Source: CAYUVH01 sp964448135
GTDB taxonomy: Bacteria > Verrucomicrobiota > Verrucomicrobiia > Limisphaerales > UBA8199
Reading direction: 5' to 3'
DNA length: 64,000 nt
Assembly (NCBI GenBank): GCA_964448135.1
Contig: CAYUVH010000003.1
Span: 19,277 to 83,276 of the forward strand
This document shows positions 32,138-40,874 of the stretch, in pieces. Positions within the stretch are counted from its first letter, which is position 1. Each line of letters begins with the position of its first letter. Below the pieces are notes generated by a model that was not told the origin of the DNA, made no database searches, and saw only the letters and a program-made list of their open reading frames with translations. Position numbers and translations under genes: made by a program.

Positions 32138-33496
32138 ATGAAAACCCGATTCCTTAACATCGCCGGCTTGGTGGCCGCGCTCCCGGTGACGGCTCTGGTC
32201 TATGGCGCCGATCTCGATCAGAACGCGCCGATTAACAATAGCGACGACCGCCCCGCGCTCAGTCCCAAAGCCCGGACCCAGGACGAACAGACCCGGCCGG
32301 TCGACCCGGCCAGCGACACCACTTCCAAGGCTAGCGATCGCATCAATGGCGCGCCTCCGAACGCGAGAGTGAATCGCGCGGACATGGCGGATCGCGAAGA
32401 CCTTGGAAAATTGACCAAGGCCAGCGAGTTCATGGGCCGCGATGTGATGAGTTCGCAAAACAATGAGAAGCTGGGTGACATCAAGGATTTCGCGGTGGAC
32501 CTGAAATCAGGCCGCATCGTTCTCGTGGTGGTTTCGACGAGCAAGCTGGGCATCGGCGGCAACTATTACGCCGTGGCGCCCCAGGCGCTGAAATGCCAGC
32601 ACGACGGCAAGACGGTCACGCTCGATATGACTGCCGAGCACCTCAAGACGGCCCCGACGATCGAGCTTTCCCACTGGGATGACGCCGTCACGGAACAGCA
32701 GATCACGATGGATTACCAGTTTTACGATAAACAACCCTACTTCGTGAAAGCGGATGGCACCAAGGCGGCCCAGTCAGCTTCCACGACGGCGCGACTCGGC
32801 ACCGTTTTGCGCGCCAACCAGGTGATTGGCATGCACGTGCAGAATCGTCAGGAAGAAAAGCTCGGCTCCGTCGACAACCTGATGGTGAACCTCGAACACG
32901 GCCGCGTTGCGCAAGTGATTCTTTCCTCCGGTGGCTTCCTCGGCATCGGTGATGAGTTGAGTGCAGTCCCACCGGCCGCGTTCGAATATGACCCGAACAA
33001 GAAGCTGCTTCTTCTCGACGCGACCAAGGCGACCTTGGGCAGCGCCCCCCATTTCAAGAAATCTGAATGGCCGGACGTGAGCGACCCGACTTATGCCAAT
33101 ACAGTGTATCGTTCCTACCAGGTGGAGCCCTATTTTCACACGGTCGCGATTAACAGCTCAGACGACAGTCTGACCACTCACAATCCCGTTCGCGGCAACG
33201 CGGACAACTCCGCCCGCAACGCGCAGGATCGCAACACCGACAACCTGACGCCGGTTGACCAGGGCAGCAGCCCCGCCGACGTCGCGACCACCCGGGCCAT
33301 CCGCCGCGAGTTGGTGGCGCAGGAAAAGCTTTCGACCAACGCGAAGAACGTGAAGGTCATCACCGTCAACGGTGAAGTCACGCTCCGCGGCCCGGTCAAT
33401 ACGACCGAAGAAAAGAAGGTCGTGGAAGAGATCGCCACGCATAACGCCCCGGATGCGAAGGTGAACAATCAATTGGTAGTCAAAAACGACGACTGA
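32138..33496 (+). CDS. PRC-barrel domain protein with C-terminal BON domain
   Basis: Encodes 452 residues, secreted: a signal peptide ends near residue 25 (VTALVYGAD). Two PRC-barrel domains follow, about 100-190 (FMGRDVMSSQNNEKLGDIKD, LKSGRIVLVVVSTSKLGIGG) and about 225-320 (IGMHVQNRQEEKLGSVDNL, LEHGRVAQVILSSGGFLGIG). A BON domain fills 380-452 (TRAIRRELVAQEKLSTNAKN, VNGEVTLRGPVNTTEEKKVV). The frame is open upstream to 31934, but that part lacks a leader. PRC barrels mediate small-molecule or protein contacts, and BON domains bind lipid or envelope surfaces. It is followed 43 bp later by a general-stress-type gene; probably one operon. Confidence 0.85.
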   Translation: MKTRFLNIAGLVAALPVTALVYGADLDQNAPINNSDDRPALSPKARTQDEQTRPVDPASDTTSKASDRINGAPPNARVNRADMADREDLGKLTKASEFMGRDVMSSQNNEKLGDIKDFAVDLKSGRIVLVVVSTSKLGIGGNYYAVAPQALKCQHDGKTVTLDMTAEHLKTAPTIELSHWDDAVTEQQITMDYQFYDKQPYFVKADGTKAAQSASTTARLGTVLRANQVIGMHVQNRQEEKLGSVDNLMVNLEHGRVAQVILSSGGFLGIGDELSAVPPAAFEYDPNKKLLLLDATKATLGSAPHFKKSEWPDVSDPTYANTVYRSYQVEPYFHTVAINSSDDSLTTHNPVRGNADNSARNAQDRNTDNLTPVDQGSSPADVATTRAIRRELVAQEKLSTNAKNVKVITVNGEVTLRGPVNTTEEKKVVEEIATHNAPDAKVNNQLVVKNDD

Positions 33497-33539
33497 GGAC
33501 TTGGTCGCCAAAATCAACGCAACATTAGAAAGAACTTTT

Positions 33540-34076
33540 ATGTCAACGAAATCTGTTTACTGCCTCGCCACGTCGGAAATGCAAGCCGAAGCCATCGTCA
33601 CCCGTCTCCAAGACGAGGGTTTTGCCAACACGGACATTTCGGTGCTGTTCCCGGATAAGAGCGGCTCGCGTGATTTCGCGCATCGCAAAGGCACGAAGGC
33701 GCCCGAGGGTACGGCCGCCGGTGCCGGTTCCGGCGCGGTAATCGGTGGAGCCTTGGGCTGGCTCGCGGGCATCGGTGCACTGGCGATTCCCGGCGTGGGA
33801 CCCTTTGTGGCGGCGGGCCCGATCATGGCCGCTCTGAGCGGCGTCGCCGTCGGCGGCGCGGTGGGCGCCATTACCGGTGCGCTCATCGGGATGGGAATTC
33901 CCGAGTACGAAGCCAAGCGCTACGAAGGCAAGATTCGCGAAGGCAACATTTTGATCTCCGTCCACACCGAGGACTCGAAGGAAGCCAAGGTGGCGGAAGA
34001 AATTTTTAAGGACGAGGACGCCGAAGACATCGCCTCGGCCAGCGAAGCTGGAGTGCCGACGCCGCACGGTCGTTAA
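33540..34076 (+). CDS. Glycine-zipper general stress-like membrane protein
   Basis: Encodes 178 residues. The N-terminal part (STKSVYCLATSEMQAEAIVT, RLQDEGFANTDISVLFPDKS) resembles the general stress protein 17M / DUF3341-like alpha-beta fold. A central glycine/alanine-rich double hydrophobic stretch follows (GAGSGAVIGGALGWLAGIGA, then GVAVGGAVGAITGALIGMGI). The C-terminal half returns to ILISVHTEDSKEAKVAEEIF. The fold is a ferredoxin-like domain split by a membrane hairpin. Function unknown; the family is common in stress islands of soil bacteria. ATG 33540 follows the AGAAAGAAC leader. It lies 43 bp after the PRC/BON gene and 50 bp before the YciE-like gene. Confidence 0.75.
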   Translation: MSTKSVYCLATSEMQAEAIVTRLQDEGFANTDISVLFPDKSGSRDFAHRKGTKAPEGTAAGAGSGAVIGGALGWLAGIGALAIPGVGPFVAAGPIMAALSGVAVGGAVGAITGALIGMGIPEYEAKRYEGKIREGNILISVHTEDSKEAKVAEEIFKDEDAEDIASASEAGVPTPHGR

Positions 34077-34126
34077 GCCCGCGTCGGCTGGCTGGAAACC
34101 ATCAGCAATTTTACCGCATTGAGATC

Positions 34127-34708
34127 ATGAGCACGAAACATCTGGAAGAGCTGTTCCTTGATGAACTTGCTGACATGTATGATTCCGAGCACCGCCTGAC
34201 CAAGGCGCTGCCCAAACTGGCCAAAGCGGCCACGCATGAGGAATTGCGCGCCGCGTTCGAAGCGCACCTGGTGGAAACTGAAGGCCACGTGGACAAGGTC
34301 GCCCGCGTCTTCGAAATGTTCGGGCAGAAGCCCCACGCGAAGAAATGTCCCGCCATCATCGGGATCGTCAAGGAAGGCGACGAGCTCGCCTCCGAGAACA
34401 AGAAATCTCCGACCATCAATGCCGCGCTGATCTCCGCCGGCCAGAAGGCCGAGCATTACGAAATCGCGTCCTACGGGACGCTCCGGGAATGGGCGCAACA
34501 GCTGGGCCGCCGGGAAGCGGCGCAGCTCTTGCAGGAAATTTTGGACGAGGAAAAGGCGGCGGACAAGAAGCTGACCACCCTCGCCCGCCAGTGCTGCAAC
34601 ATCTCAGCACAGGAAGGTGAATCTGAGGAGGACCCAATGCCGCATGCGCGATACCACGCCGGCGCTCGAGGAACAAAATCACGTCTGTCCAAAGTTGAAG
34701 TGCGATAG
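34127..34708 (+). CDS. YciE/YciF ferritin-like DUF892 protein
   Basis: Encodes 193 residues. The ferritin-like four-helix bundle is clear: LFLDELADMYDSEHRLTKAL, AAFEAHLVETEGHVDKVARV, KAEHYEIASYGTLREWAQQL, LLQEILDEEKAADKKLTTLA. Conserved Glu and His residues (E..H..E, H..E) line a probable di-metal site. DUF892 proteins are stress-induced under osmotic and stationary conditions; their reaction is unknown. The C-terminal 30 residues are a basic tail. The operon ends at a strong terminator (34778-34811). Confidence 0.9.
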   Translation: MSTKHLEELFLDELADMYDSEHRLTKALPKLAKAATHEELRAAFEAHLVETEGHVDKVARVFEMFGQKPHAKKCPAIIGIVKEGDELASENKKSPTINAALISAGQKAEHYEIASYGTLREWAQQLGRREAAQLLQEILDEEKAADKKLTTLARQCCNISAQEGESEEDPMPHARYHAGARGTKSRLSKVEVR

Positions 34709-34777
34709 CAGCAGACTGGACAGACAAACGCACCGCGGATATTCGCGCGCCGCGGAGCGTGATTTTAGCGCAGCCGG

Positions 34778-34811
34778 AAAAGGCCAGGCCCTGCACGCCT
34801 GGCCTTTTTCT
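34778..34811 (+). terminator. Rho-independent terminator
   Basis: Stem AAAGGCCAGGC/GCCTGGCCTTT with a 7-base loop, followed by T residues. It ends the PRC-BON / stress protein / DUF892 operon. Confidence 0.9.
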
Positions 34812-34876
34812 TTGCGTCCAAAATCAGTTGCGTCGTCCGCGCGCTCCACCCAGTATCGTCGTCATCGCCCCTGAAA

Positions 34877-35902
34877 ATGAAAATATCGTCCTGTGTTCTG
34901 GTGGGTTTGGAAGCGGAGCCGGCCGCAATTGCGCGCGAGGCCCTGCAAGGACTCTATTCAGAGCTGGCGCCCGGTGATTTTCCCGACCTCGCCCAGGCGT
35001 TGGAAAAAACCGGGGGCGTCGGCTCCGGGATCCTGATTTTGCAGCTCCCGCCCGGTGGCGATTATTCGGCGGCCGCGCGCTCGCTGGATCAGGAAGGCCT
35101 GCCGCGCTGGGCCATCCTGGCCTTGGGACAGGCGACGCGAACAAACGGCGCGCATTGGGTGGAACCGTCGCAGTGGACCAGGCAGAGTGCCGCGCGCGAA
35201 TTGCGCGTGGCCCTGCACGCCTTCGCGCTCGCCCGCGAAAATGCGCGTTTGCGTGGCGACCTGCTGACGATCGGCCAGCGCGTCGCCCATGATTTGCGCA
35301 CGCCGCTCGGTGGCATTGTCACGACGGGTGAAGTGCTCAAGGAGTTGCTCGAGGACAGAGCGGCGGACGCCCGGCTGGTGCAACCCCTGTTCGAATCGGC
35401 CGACGAACTCGGCAAGCTCATCACCCGGATGAGTCTCTTGTTGAAGGCCACCGCCAACCCGTTGCCCAAGGAGCCCGTGGAAATGGGTGCGGTGGCCTGG
35501 GCGGGCGTGCAGCGCAACGAACGCCGCCTGGCCGAACGAAAAATGAAAGTCGTCACCCCCAAGAGCTGGCCGGAGATCGAAGGCGTCACCGCCTGGCTCG
35601 AGGCCATCTGGTCGAACCTTATCGAAAACGCCCGCAAGTTCGGCAGGGAAGGAACCACCGTGGAACTCGGTGCGGAGGATCAGGATGGCCAGGTCCGTTT
35701 TTGGGTGCGCAACGAAGGCGAACCGGTGCCGGAGGTGAAGCGCGCAAAACTATTCCAACCTTTTCACCTCCTCCATCAGCCCAGCGCGCGCAAAGGAATC
35801 GGACTCTCCATCGTCCAGCGACTTGTTGAGCTGCAGGGTGGCGCCTGCGCGTACGAAGCGCAGGCGAACGGCTCGGAGTTTTCCTTTACGCTACCGAAAT
35901 AA
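34877..35902 (+). CDS. Soluble sensor histidine kinase
   Basis: Encodes 341 residues with no membrane segment. Residues 1-110 resemble a degenerate receiver or sensor domain (VLVGLEAEPAAIAREALQGL, ILILQLPPGGDYSAAARSLD) without the usual acidic pocket. The HisKA motif RVAHDLRTPLGGIV holds the phospho-accepting His near residue 139. The N box is WSNLIENARKFG, and the G2-type box RKGIGLSIVQRLVELQGG is near 305-322. The G1 box is replaced by WVRNEGEPVPEV, so the ATP lid is atypical. No cognate response regulator is adjacent; the kaiC operon begins 460 bp downstream. Confidence 0.85.
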   Translation: MKISSCVLVGLEAEPAAIAREALQGLYSELAPGDFPDLAQALEKTGGVGSGILILQLPPGGDYSAAARSLDQEGLPRWAILALGQATRTNGAHWVEPSQWTRQSAARELRVALHAFALARENARLRGDLLTIGQRVAHDLRTPLGGIVTTGEVLKELLEDRAADARLVQPLFESADELGKLITRMSLLLKATANPLPKEPVEMGAVAWAGVQRNERRLAERKMKVVTPKSWPEIEGVTAWLEAIWSNLIENARKFGREGTTVELGAEDQDGQVRFWVRNEGEPVPEVKRAKLFQPFHLLHQPSARKGIGLSIVQRLVELQGGACAYEAQANGSEFSFTLPK

Positions 35903-36364
35903 CCGGTCAGACGCCCCTGATTCCAATAACCCATCCTCGGAGGCACTAATGGCCCATAATAGCCACCCCGACAAAAGTGACGCCGCATCCCCGTGGCGCA
36001 GGCGTCCTCGCCTGCGAGTTCACCGGGCGTCCCTCGTTGAGACTTAAGAAGTCATGTATAACTTCCGGTTGGACTAACGAGCATCAACTTAAGCCAAAGA
36101 TTGCATAACCATTCCGCCTTCACTTCCCGTCCCAAAGGGACGACAGAGAATAGCCCACCGATTCATCGGTGGGTAAGCGGGTTCCAACGTATTTCCAAGT
36201 CCCATAGGGACGACGGTGTAATCAGGATAGCTTCGAAAGCCTTGGCCTCTCGTGAACCCTCGCCTTCTGTGCAATTTGCACACCCAATTCGCGGTGTTTT
36301 TTTGGAAGATAACTGAAAATTCTTTGCAAAATAAATCACGTTCCGCATCCTCGATTCACTTCAC
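35903..36364. promoter_or_regulatory. Leader region of the kai operon, with palindromes
   Basis: No gene is seen. It contains the palindromic repeat at 36129-36211 and a TGTGCAA-T-TTGCACA palindrome at 36268-36282, with TTTGCAAAATAAATC near 36322, just ahead of the kaiC start. The promoter of the kai operon should lie here. Confidence 0.5.
36129..36211. repeat. REP-like palindromic repeat, GTCCC-GGGAC / CCCACCGAT type
   Basis: GTCCCAAAGGGAC (36129-36141), CCCACCGATTCATCGGTGGG (36154-36173) and GTCCCATAGGGAC (36199-36211). The same architecture with CCCAACGATTCATCGTTGGG occurs at 42959-43141. Confidence 0.85.
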
Positions 36365-38077
36365 ATGACTAAAACGTCGATTCACAAGGACGGCCGATTA
36401 CTTGCGAAAGCTCCCACCGGCATAACCGGTTTCGATGAAATCACCAACGGCGGTCTGCCCGCGGGACGCCCCTCCCTGGTCTGCGGATCAGCCGGTTGTG
36501 GAAAATCCCTTTTCGGCATCGAATTCCTCGTGCGCGGCGCTTTGCAATATGGCGAGCCTGGCGTGCTGATGACGTTTGAAGAGAACGCCGAGGACATCAA
36601 GAAAAACGTGGCCTCGCTCGGATTCGACCTTGAGGACCTGGTGCGGCGCAAGAAGATCTTCATTGATTACGTGCGCATCGAGCGCCAGGAGATTGACGAG
36701 AATGGAGAGTACGACCTGGAGGGGCTTTTCATCCGGCTCGGCCTCGCGATCAAGACCGTGCGGGCCAAACGCGTCGTGCTGGACACCATCGAAGCGCTTT
36801 TCTCCGGCCTCGATAACCAGGCCATCCTGCGCGCCGAATTGCGGCGGCTCTTCGGGTGGTTGAAGGAACGCGGCATGACCACGGTCATCACCGGCGAACG
36901 CGGCGACGGCGTGCTGACGCGCCAGGGCTTGGAGGAATATGTCTCGGACTGCGTCGTGCTGCTCGATCACCGCGTGAACGGCCAGATTTCCACGCGCCGG
37001 CTGCGCATCGTGAAATATCGCGGCTCGACCCACGGGACCAACGAGTATCCCTTCCTTATAGACGAAGACGGTATTTCGGTCCTGCCGATTACGAATACCA
37101 GCCTGGAGTATTCCGTTTCGTCCGAGCGCGTCACGAGCGGGATTCCCGGACTGGACGAAATGCTGGGAGGGAAGGGTTTCTTTCGCGGCAGCAGCGTGCT
37201 GTTGTCCGGCACCTCCGGCACGGGCAAATCCAGTGTGGGCGCCTGTCTGGCCGATGCGACCTGCCGCCGGGGCGAGCGCTGCCTCTATTTCGGTTTTGAA
37301 GAATCGGCCGCGCAAATCATCCGCAACATGAAATCCATCCAGGTCAACCTGGAAGGCCATGTGCGGAAAGGTTTGTTGCAATTTCACGCGTCGCGGCCGA
37401 CGAACCATGGCCTCGAGATGCATCTGGTGATGATGTACAAGCTGATCGAGTCGTTTAAGCCCTCGGTCGTCGTCATCGACCCGGTCTCGAACATGCATTC
37501 GGCCGGCACCCTGGGAGATTCCACGAACATGCTCATCCGGCTGGTGGATTTTCTCCGGAAGAAGCACATCACCGCCCTGATGATCAGTCTGACCGCGGGA
37601 AATCAAGTGCAGGAAATGACCGACGAGGGGCTTAGTTCCATGGTGGACACCTGGCTGCTGCTGCGGGACGTGGAAAGCGGCGGCGAGCGCAATCGCGTCA
37701 TGTATGTGCTAAAGTCTAGAGGAATGGCCCATTCGAACCAGCTGCGGGAGTTTCTGATCACGTCGCGCGGCATTCGGCTCGCGGAGGCGTATCTCGGCTC
37801 CAGCGGAGTCTTGACCGGTTCCGCGCGCCTCACCCAGGAAGCGCGCGAGCGGGCGGAGACGACGCTGGCGCACGAAGAGTTGGGCCGGAAGCAGATGGTG
37901 CTGGAGCACAAGCGCAAGGCCATCGAGGCCGAGATTGAAGCGTTGCGTTCGCGTTTTGCGGCGGAGCGGGAGGAATTTGAACGGGTGATCAGTGACAGTC
38001 GTCTGCGGGCGACACAAATCGAACGGGATCGTGACGCCATCGCCCGCAGCCGAAAGGTAAAAGTTAAAAACGGATAA
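36365..38077 (+). CDS. kaiC: KaiC-like circadian/RecA-type ATPase, double domain
   Basis: Encodes 570 residues with two tandem RecA-like domains as in cyanobacterial KaiC (519). CI has Walker A CGSAGCGKSLFG near residues 40-51 and the EE pair in TFEENAEDI. CII has Walker A SGTSGTGKSSVG near 280-291 and FGFEESAAQII. The CII phosphorylation region reads MTDEGLSSMVDTW, so the cyanobacterial Thr/Ser/Thr sites become T419, S424, S425, the Ser-Ser form reported for KaiC2-type proteins. A C-terminal coiled coil (about 490-560, rich in Glu/Arg) follows and is absent from KaiC1. No kaiA is present. Two kaiB genes and a hybrid kinase follow directly. Confidence 0.92.
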   Translation: MTKTSIHKDGRLLAKAPTGITGFDEITNGGLPAGRPSLVCGSAGCGKSLFGIEFLVRGALQYGEPGVLMTFEENAEDIKKNVASLGFDLEDLVRRKKIFIDYVRIERQEIDENGEYDLEGLFIRLGLAIKTVRAKRVVLDTIEALFSGLDNQAILRAELRRLFGWLKERGMTTVITGERGDGVLTRQGLEEYVSDCVVLLDHRVNGQISTRRLRIVKYRGSTHGTNEYPFLIDEDGISVLPITNTSLEYSVSSERVTSGIPGLDEMLGGKGFFRGSSVLLSGTSGTGKSSVGACLADATCRRGERCLYFGFEESAAQIIRNMKSIQVNLEGHVRKGLLQFHASRPTNHGLEMHLVMMYKLIESFKPSVVVIDPVSNMHSAGTLGDSTNMLIRLVDFLRKKHITALMISLTAGNQVQEMTDEGLSSMVDTWLLLRDVESGGERNRVMYVLKSRGMAHSNQLREFLITSRGIRLAEAYLGSSGVLTGSARLTQEARERAETTLAHEELGRKQMVLEHKRKAIEAEIEALRSRFAAEREEFERVISDSRLRATQIERDRDAIARSRKVKVKNG

Positions 38078-38088
38078 AGCCCCCGACC

Positions 38089-38448
38089 ATGAAAGCCAGC
38101 AAACATATCAAAGCCAAAGCCGCTCCCCGCGCCCGCGCCAAGCGCGGTCTCGCCAAAAAACAGGATACCGAATGGCGGTTGCGACTCTATGTCGCCGGCC
38201 AGACACCCAGGTCCTTGGCGGCCTTTGCCAATTTGAAAAGGCTTTGCGACCAGCATCTGGTCAATCGCTACTCGATTGAAGTCGTGGACCTGCTGCGCAA
38301 CCCGCACCTGGCGCAGAGTGATCAGATCATCGCCCTGCCCACGCTGGTGCGCAAACTGCCCGAGCCCATCAAGCGCATCATCGGCGATCTTTCTGATCCG
38401 AACCGCGTGCTGGTCGGCATGGAACTCGTGTCCCCCAACGGCCATTAG
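38089..38448 (+). CDS. kaiB: KaiB-like protein (first copy)
   Basis: Encodes 119 residues: a basic N-terminal extension (HIKAKAAPRARAKRGLAKKQ) then a thioredoxin-like KaiB domain, WRLRLYVAGQTPRSLAAFAN, RYSIEVVDLLRNPHLAQSDQ, IIALPTLVRKLPEPIKRIIG, DLSDPNRVLVGMEL. The PTLV cis-proline and IIGDLSDxxRVLVG are the fold-switching KaiB signature. KaiB binds the CI ring of phosphorylated KaiC in cyanobacteria. It starts 11 bp after the kaiC stop and ends 12 bp before the second copy, so they form one operon. The basic tail is not in cyanobacterial KaiB (102 aa). Confidence 0.92.
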   Translation: MKASKHIKAKAAPRARAKRGLAKKQDTEWRLRLYVAGQTPRSLAAFANLKRLCDQHLVNRYSIEVVDLLRNPHLAQSDQIIALPTLVRKLPEPIKRIIGDLSDPNRVLVGMELVSPNGH

Positions 38449-38460
38449 GGCCGGCTTTTA

Positions 38461-38847
38461 ATGCAAAATCGACCTTCCCGGACCCCCCGACGCTGCCGCA
38501 AGCCGAGGCCCCTCCTCGACAGCGCCCGCCGGTTCGAGAAGCTGTTGAAGGCTGGCACGGGCGTCGAGCATTTTTCCCTGCGCCTTTACGTTACCGGCAA
38601 CACCACGCGTTCCGCCGAGGCCATCGCCAACATTCGCTCCTTGTGCGAGGAGTATCTGCCCGGGCGTTACGACCTGAAAGTGGTGGACATTTATCAGCAG
38701 CCGTCCGACGCGGTGGATGAGCAAATCATCGCCGCGCCAACGTTGGTGAAGCGCATCCCCGCCCCCGAAAAGCGGTTGATCGGCGACCTGACCAGCCGGC
38801 AACGCGTGCTGGTGGGACTGAATTTAACGGATGAAAAAAAGAGTTGA
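38461..38847 (+). CDS. KaiB-like protein (second copy)
   Basis: Encodes 128 residues with an Arg/Pro-rich N terminus then HFSLRLYVTGNTTRSAEAIA, RYDLKVVDIYQQPSDAVDEQ, IIAAPTLVKRIPAPEKRLIG, DLTSRQRVLVGLNL. It is a divergent paralogue of the first copy. Its 3' end overlaps the hybrid kinase gene by 17 bases, so the two are translated together. In cyanobacteria the kinase SasA carries a KaiB-like domain at its N terminus; here a KaiB-like protein and a kinase are separate neighbours. The second copy could therefore act as the sensory partner of that kinase, which is an inference. Confidence 0.88.
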   Translation: MQNRPSRTPRRCRKPRPLLDSARRFEKLLKAGTGVEHFSLRLYVTGNTTRSAEAIANIRSLCEEYLPGRYDLKVVDIYQQPSDAVDEQIIAAPTLVKRIPAPEKRLIGDLTSRQRVLVGLNLTDEKKS

Positions 38848-40621
38848 GCGCAGCCGGAAGGGGCCGGCCGGACGCATACGCGGGGGAACAATCAAAAGTT
38901 CGCGGCGCCGCCGGAAACCGGCGGCCAAAAGCGGCCATTGGGTGGAGGCCGACGAACTGGCGCGTTTGCAGGACAGCCTGCGCGAGGCCCAGGAAACGCT
39001 GCAGGCGATCCGGAGCGGCGAGGTGGACGCCGTGGTCGTGAACGGAAAGGAAGGTCATCACATTTACAGCCTGACCGGAGCCGACCAGCCTTATCGCGTT
39101 TATGTCGAGCGCATGCAAGAAGGCGCGGTCACGATTTCGAGCGACGGTCTCATCCTGTTCGCCAACCGGCGCTTCGCGGAAATGGTGAACCAACCGCTGG
39201 ACCGCGTCATCGGCGCCGAAGTCTCGGGCTGTCTGGCCCCCGCTGCCTGGAAGAAGATTTGCACGGTATTCACCGGGACCCACCAGGTGGTGAAATGCGA
39301 AACGCTCCTGGGCGCGCGGGGGCGCAAGCCGCTGCCGGTCAACCTGACCGCGAGCCATCTGCCCTTGCCCGGCCAGAACGTGCTTTGCCTGGTGGTGACC
39401 GACCTCAGTGAACACAAAGCCAACGAGGGCTTGCGCTTCGCCAAGGAAGTCGCCGAAAAGGCGAACGCCGCCAAAGATTCCTTCCTCGCGGCCCTCAGCC
39501 ACGAACTGCGCACCCCGCTCAACCCCGTGCTGTTGCTGGCGAGCGAGGCCGCGGAGAACCCGGATTTGCCGCCGAAGGTGCGCGCGGATTTTGCCACCAT
39601 TTGCACCAATATCGAACTCGAAGCCCGCCTCATCGACGACCTCCTCGACCTGACGCGTATCAGCAGCGGCAAGCTCGCGCTCGAGCTGCGGCCGGTGGAC
39701 GCGCACGCCATCATCGAGAGCAGCATCGCCATGCTCCAAACGGAGCTGGACCAGAAGCGATTGTCCCTCCAGCGTTCCGCCACCGCGGCCAGTGGAACCG
39801 TGAGCGCGGACCCGGTGCGGCTGCAGCAGATTATCTGGAATGTCCTGAAGAACGCGGTGAAGTTTACGCCGCACGGAGGTGAGATCCGGATCGAAACATC
39901 GTCGGCGGACGGCGAAACCTTGAACATCGTGATTTCCGACACCGGCATCGGCATGACGCCCGGGGAGATGAAACAGATCTTTGAGCCCTTTGCGCAGGGC
40001 GAGCATGCTTCCTCACGCGGAGCGCATCAGTTCGGCGGGTTGGGTCTCGGTCTTGCCATCAGCCGGCGGCTGGCCGAGGCGCACGGCGGCAGCATCAGCG
40101 CCTTCAGCGAGGGGCGTAATCAAGGTTCGCGCTTTACCATCACCCTGCAAGTCAGCCGACAGCTTCCAGCCATGCAGAAACCCCGCAACGTGGCTGCGGA
40201 TGTACCGGGCCTGTCCCCGGAGGCAAAGGTTACCGGCGGCCTCCGCATCCTGCTCGTCGAGGACCATGCCGCGACCCGCGCCGCGCTGAGCCGGCTGCTC
40301 AATCGGCGAAATCACGAAGTTCAGGGAGCCGGTTCGATCGCCGAAGCCCGCTCGCTCGCGCAGGACGGCCATTTCGATCTCGTCATTTCGGACATCGGCC
40401 TGCCCGATGGCAGCGGTTATGATTTGATGGAACACCTCAACCGGTATCAGCGATTGCCGGGGGTGGCCTTGACGGGCTACGGGATGGATTACGATATCGC
40501 GAAAAGCAGGACCGCGGGATTTCTCACGCACTTGACCAAACCAATTCGCGCGGACGAACTGGAAGCGGCCATCGCCAGAACCCGTGGTCAAAAGGATAAA
40601 AATTCAGATTCCTCAGAGTAG
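38831..40621 (+). CDS. Hybrid histidine kinase of the kai operon (PAS-HisKA-HATPase-REC)
   Basis: Encodes 596 residues, soluble. After a basic N terminus, a coiled coil (about 36-60) leads to a PAS domain (about 80-195: VERMQEGAVTISSDGLILFA, NRRFAEMVNQPLDRVIG). HisKA has AALSHELRTPLNPVLLL with H224. HATPase has WNVLKNAVKFTPHGGEIR, SDTGIGM and FGGLGLGLAISRRLAEAHGG. The C-terminal receiver (about 472-590) reads LRILLVEDHAATRAALSRLL with the phospho-acceptor D521 in DLVISDIGLPDG. The receiver has no output domain, so signal may return to another protein. A close paralogue lies at 43726. The start overlaps the second kaiB by 17 bases. Confidence 0.9.
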   Translation: MKKRVERSRKGPAGRIRGGTIKSSRRRRKPAAKSGHWVEADELARLQDSLREAQETLQAIRSGEVDAVVVNGKEGHHIYSLTGADQPYRVYVERMQEGAVTISSDGLILFANRRFAEMVNQPLDRVIGAEVSGCLAPAAWKKICTVFTGTHQVVKCETLLGARGRKPLPVNLTASHLPLPGQNVLCLVVTDLSEHKANEGLRFAKEVAEKANAAKDSFLAALSHELRTPLNPVLLLASEAAENPDLPPKVRADFATICTNIELEARLIDDLLDLTRISSGKLALELRPVDAHAIIESSIAMLQTELDQKRLSLQRSATAASGTVSADPVRLQQIIWNVLKNAVKFTPHGGEIRIETSSADGETLNIVISDTGIGMTPGEMKQIFEPFAQGEHASSRGAHQFGGLGLGLAISRRLAEAHGGSISAFSEGRNQGSRFTITLQVSRQLPAMQKPRNVAADVPGLSPEAKVTGGLRILLVEDHAATRAALSRLLNRRNHEVQGAGSIAEARSLAQDGHFDLVISDIGLPDGSGYDLMEHLNRYQRLPGVALTGYGMDYDIAKSRTAGFLTHLTKPIRADELEAAIARTRGQKDKNSDSSE

Positions 40622-40710
40622 GGGAACGGGCACGAATAAGTTTGGTAGGGTTGATGGCTGTGTAAGCTGTTTGCTGACAATATTTAATCTTTTTTTATCC
40701 CGTTTTGGTG

Positions 40711-40776
40711 ATTTTGCAATCATTGCAAATTGCACAATTCAAATTCCAAGAATTGCAAATCGCAATAGCGTCAGCC
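40711..40776. promoter_or_regulatory. Cluster of TTGCAA motifs upstream of the TonB receptor gene
   Basis: An AT-rich intergenic segment between the kai operon and the TonB receptor gene holds TTTTGCAAT, CATTGCAAATTGCACAATTC and AATTGCAAATCGCAAT within about 65 bp. It may be an operator or promoter; the same motif recurs in other intergenic regions of the window. Confidence 0.5.
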
Positions 40777-40874
40777 TCTAAGAGATATGGAAATTGGCCA
40801 AATCACTGGCGAACTCGTTGAGTTGGAGGACGTTTGATCTCTGGCATGGTGCACGCTCAGTGCTCCCCAACCGC

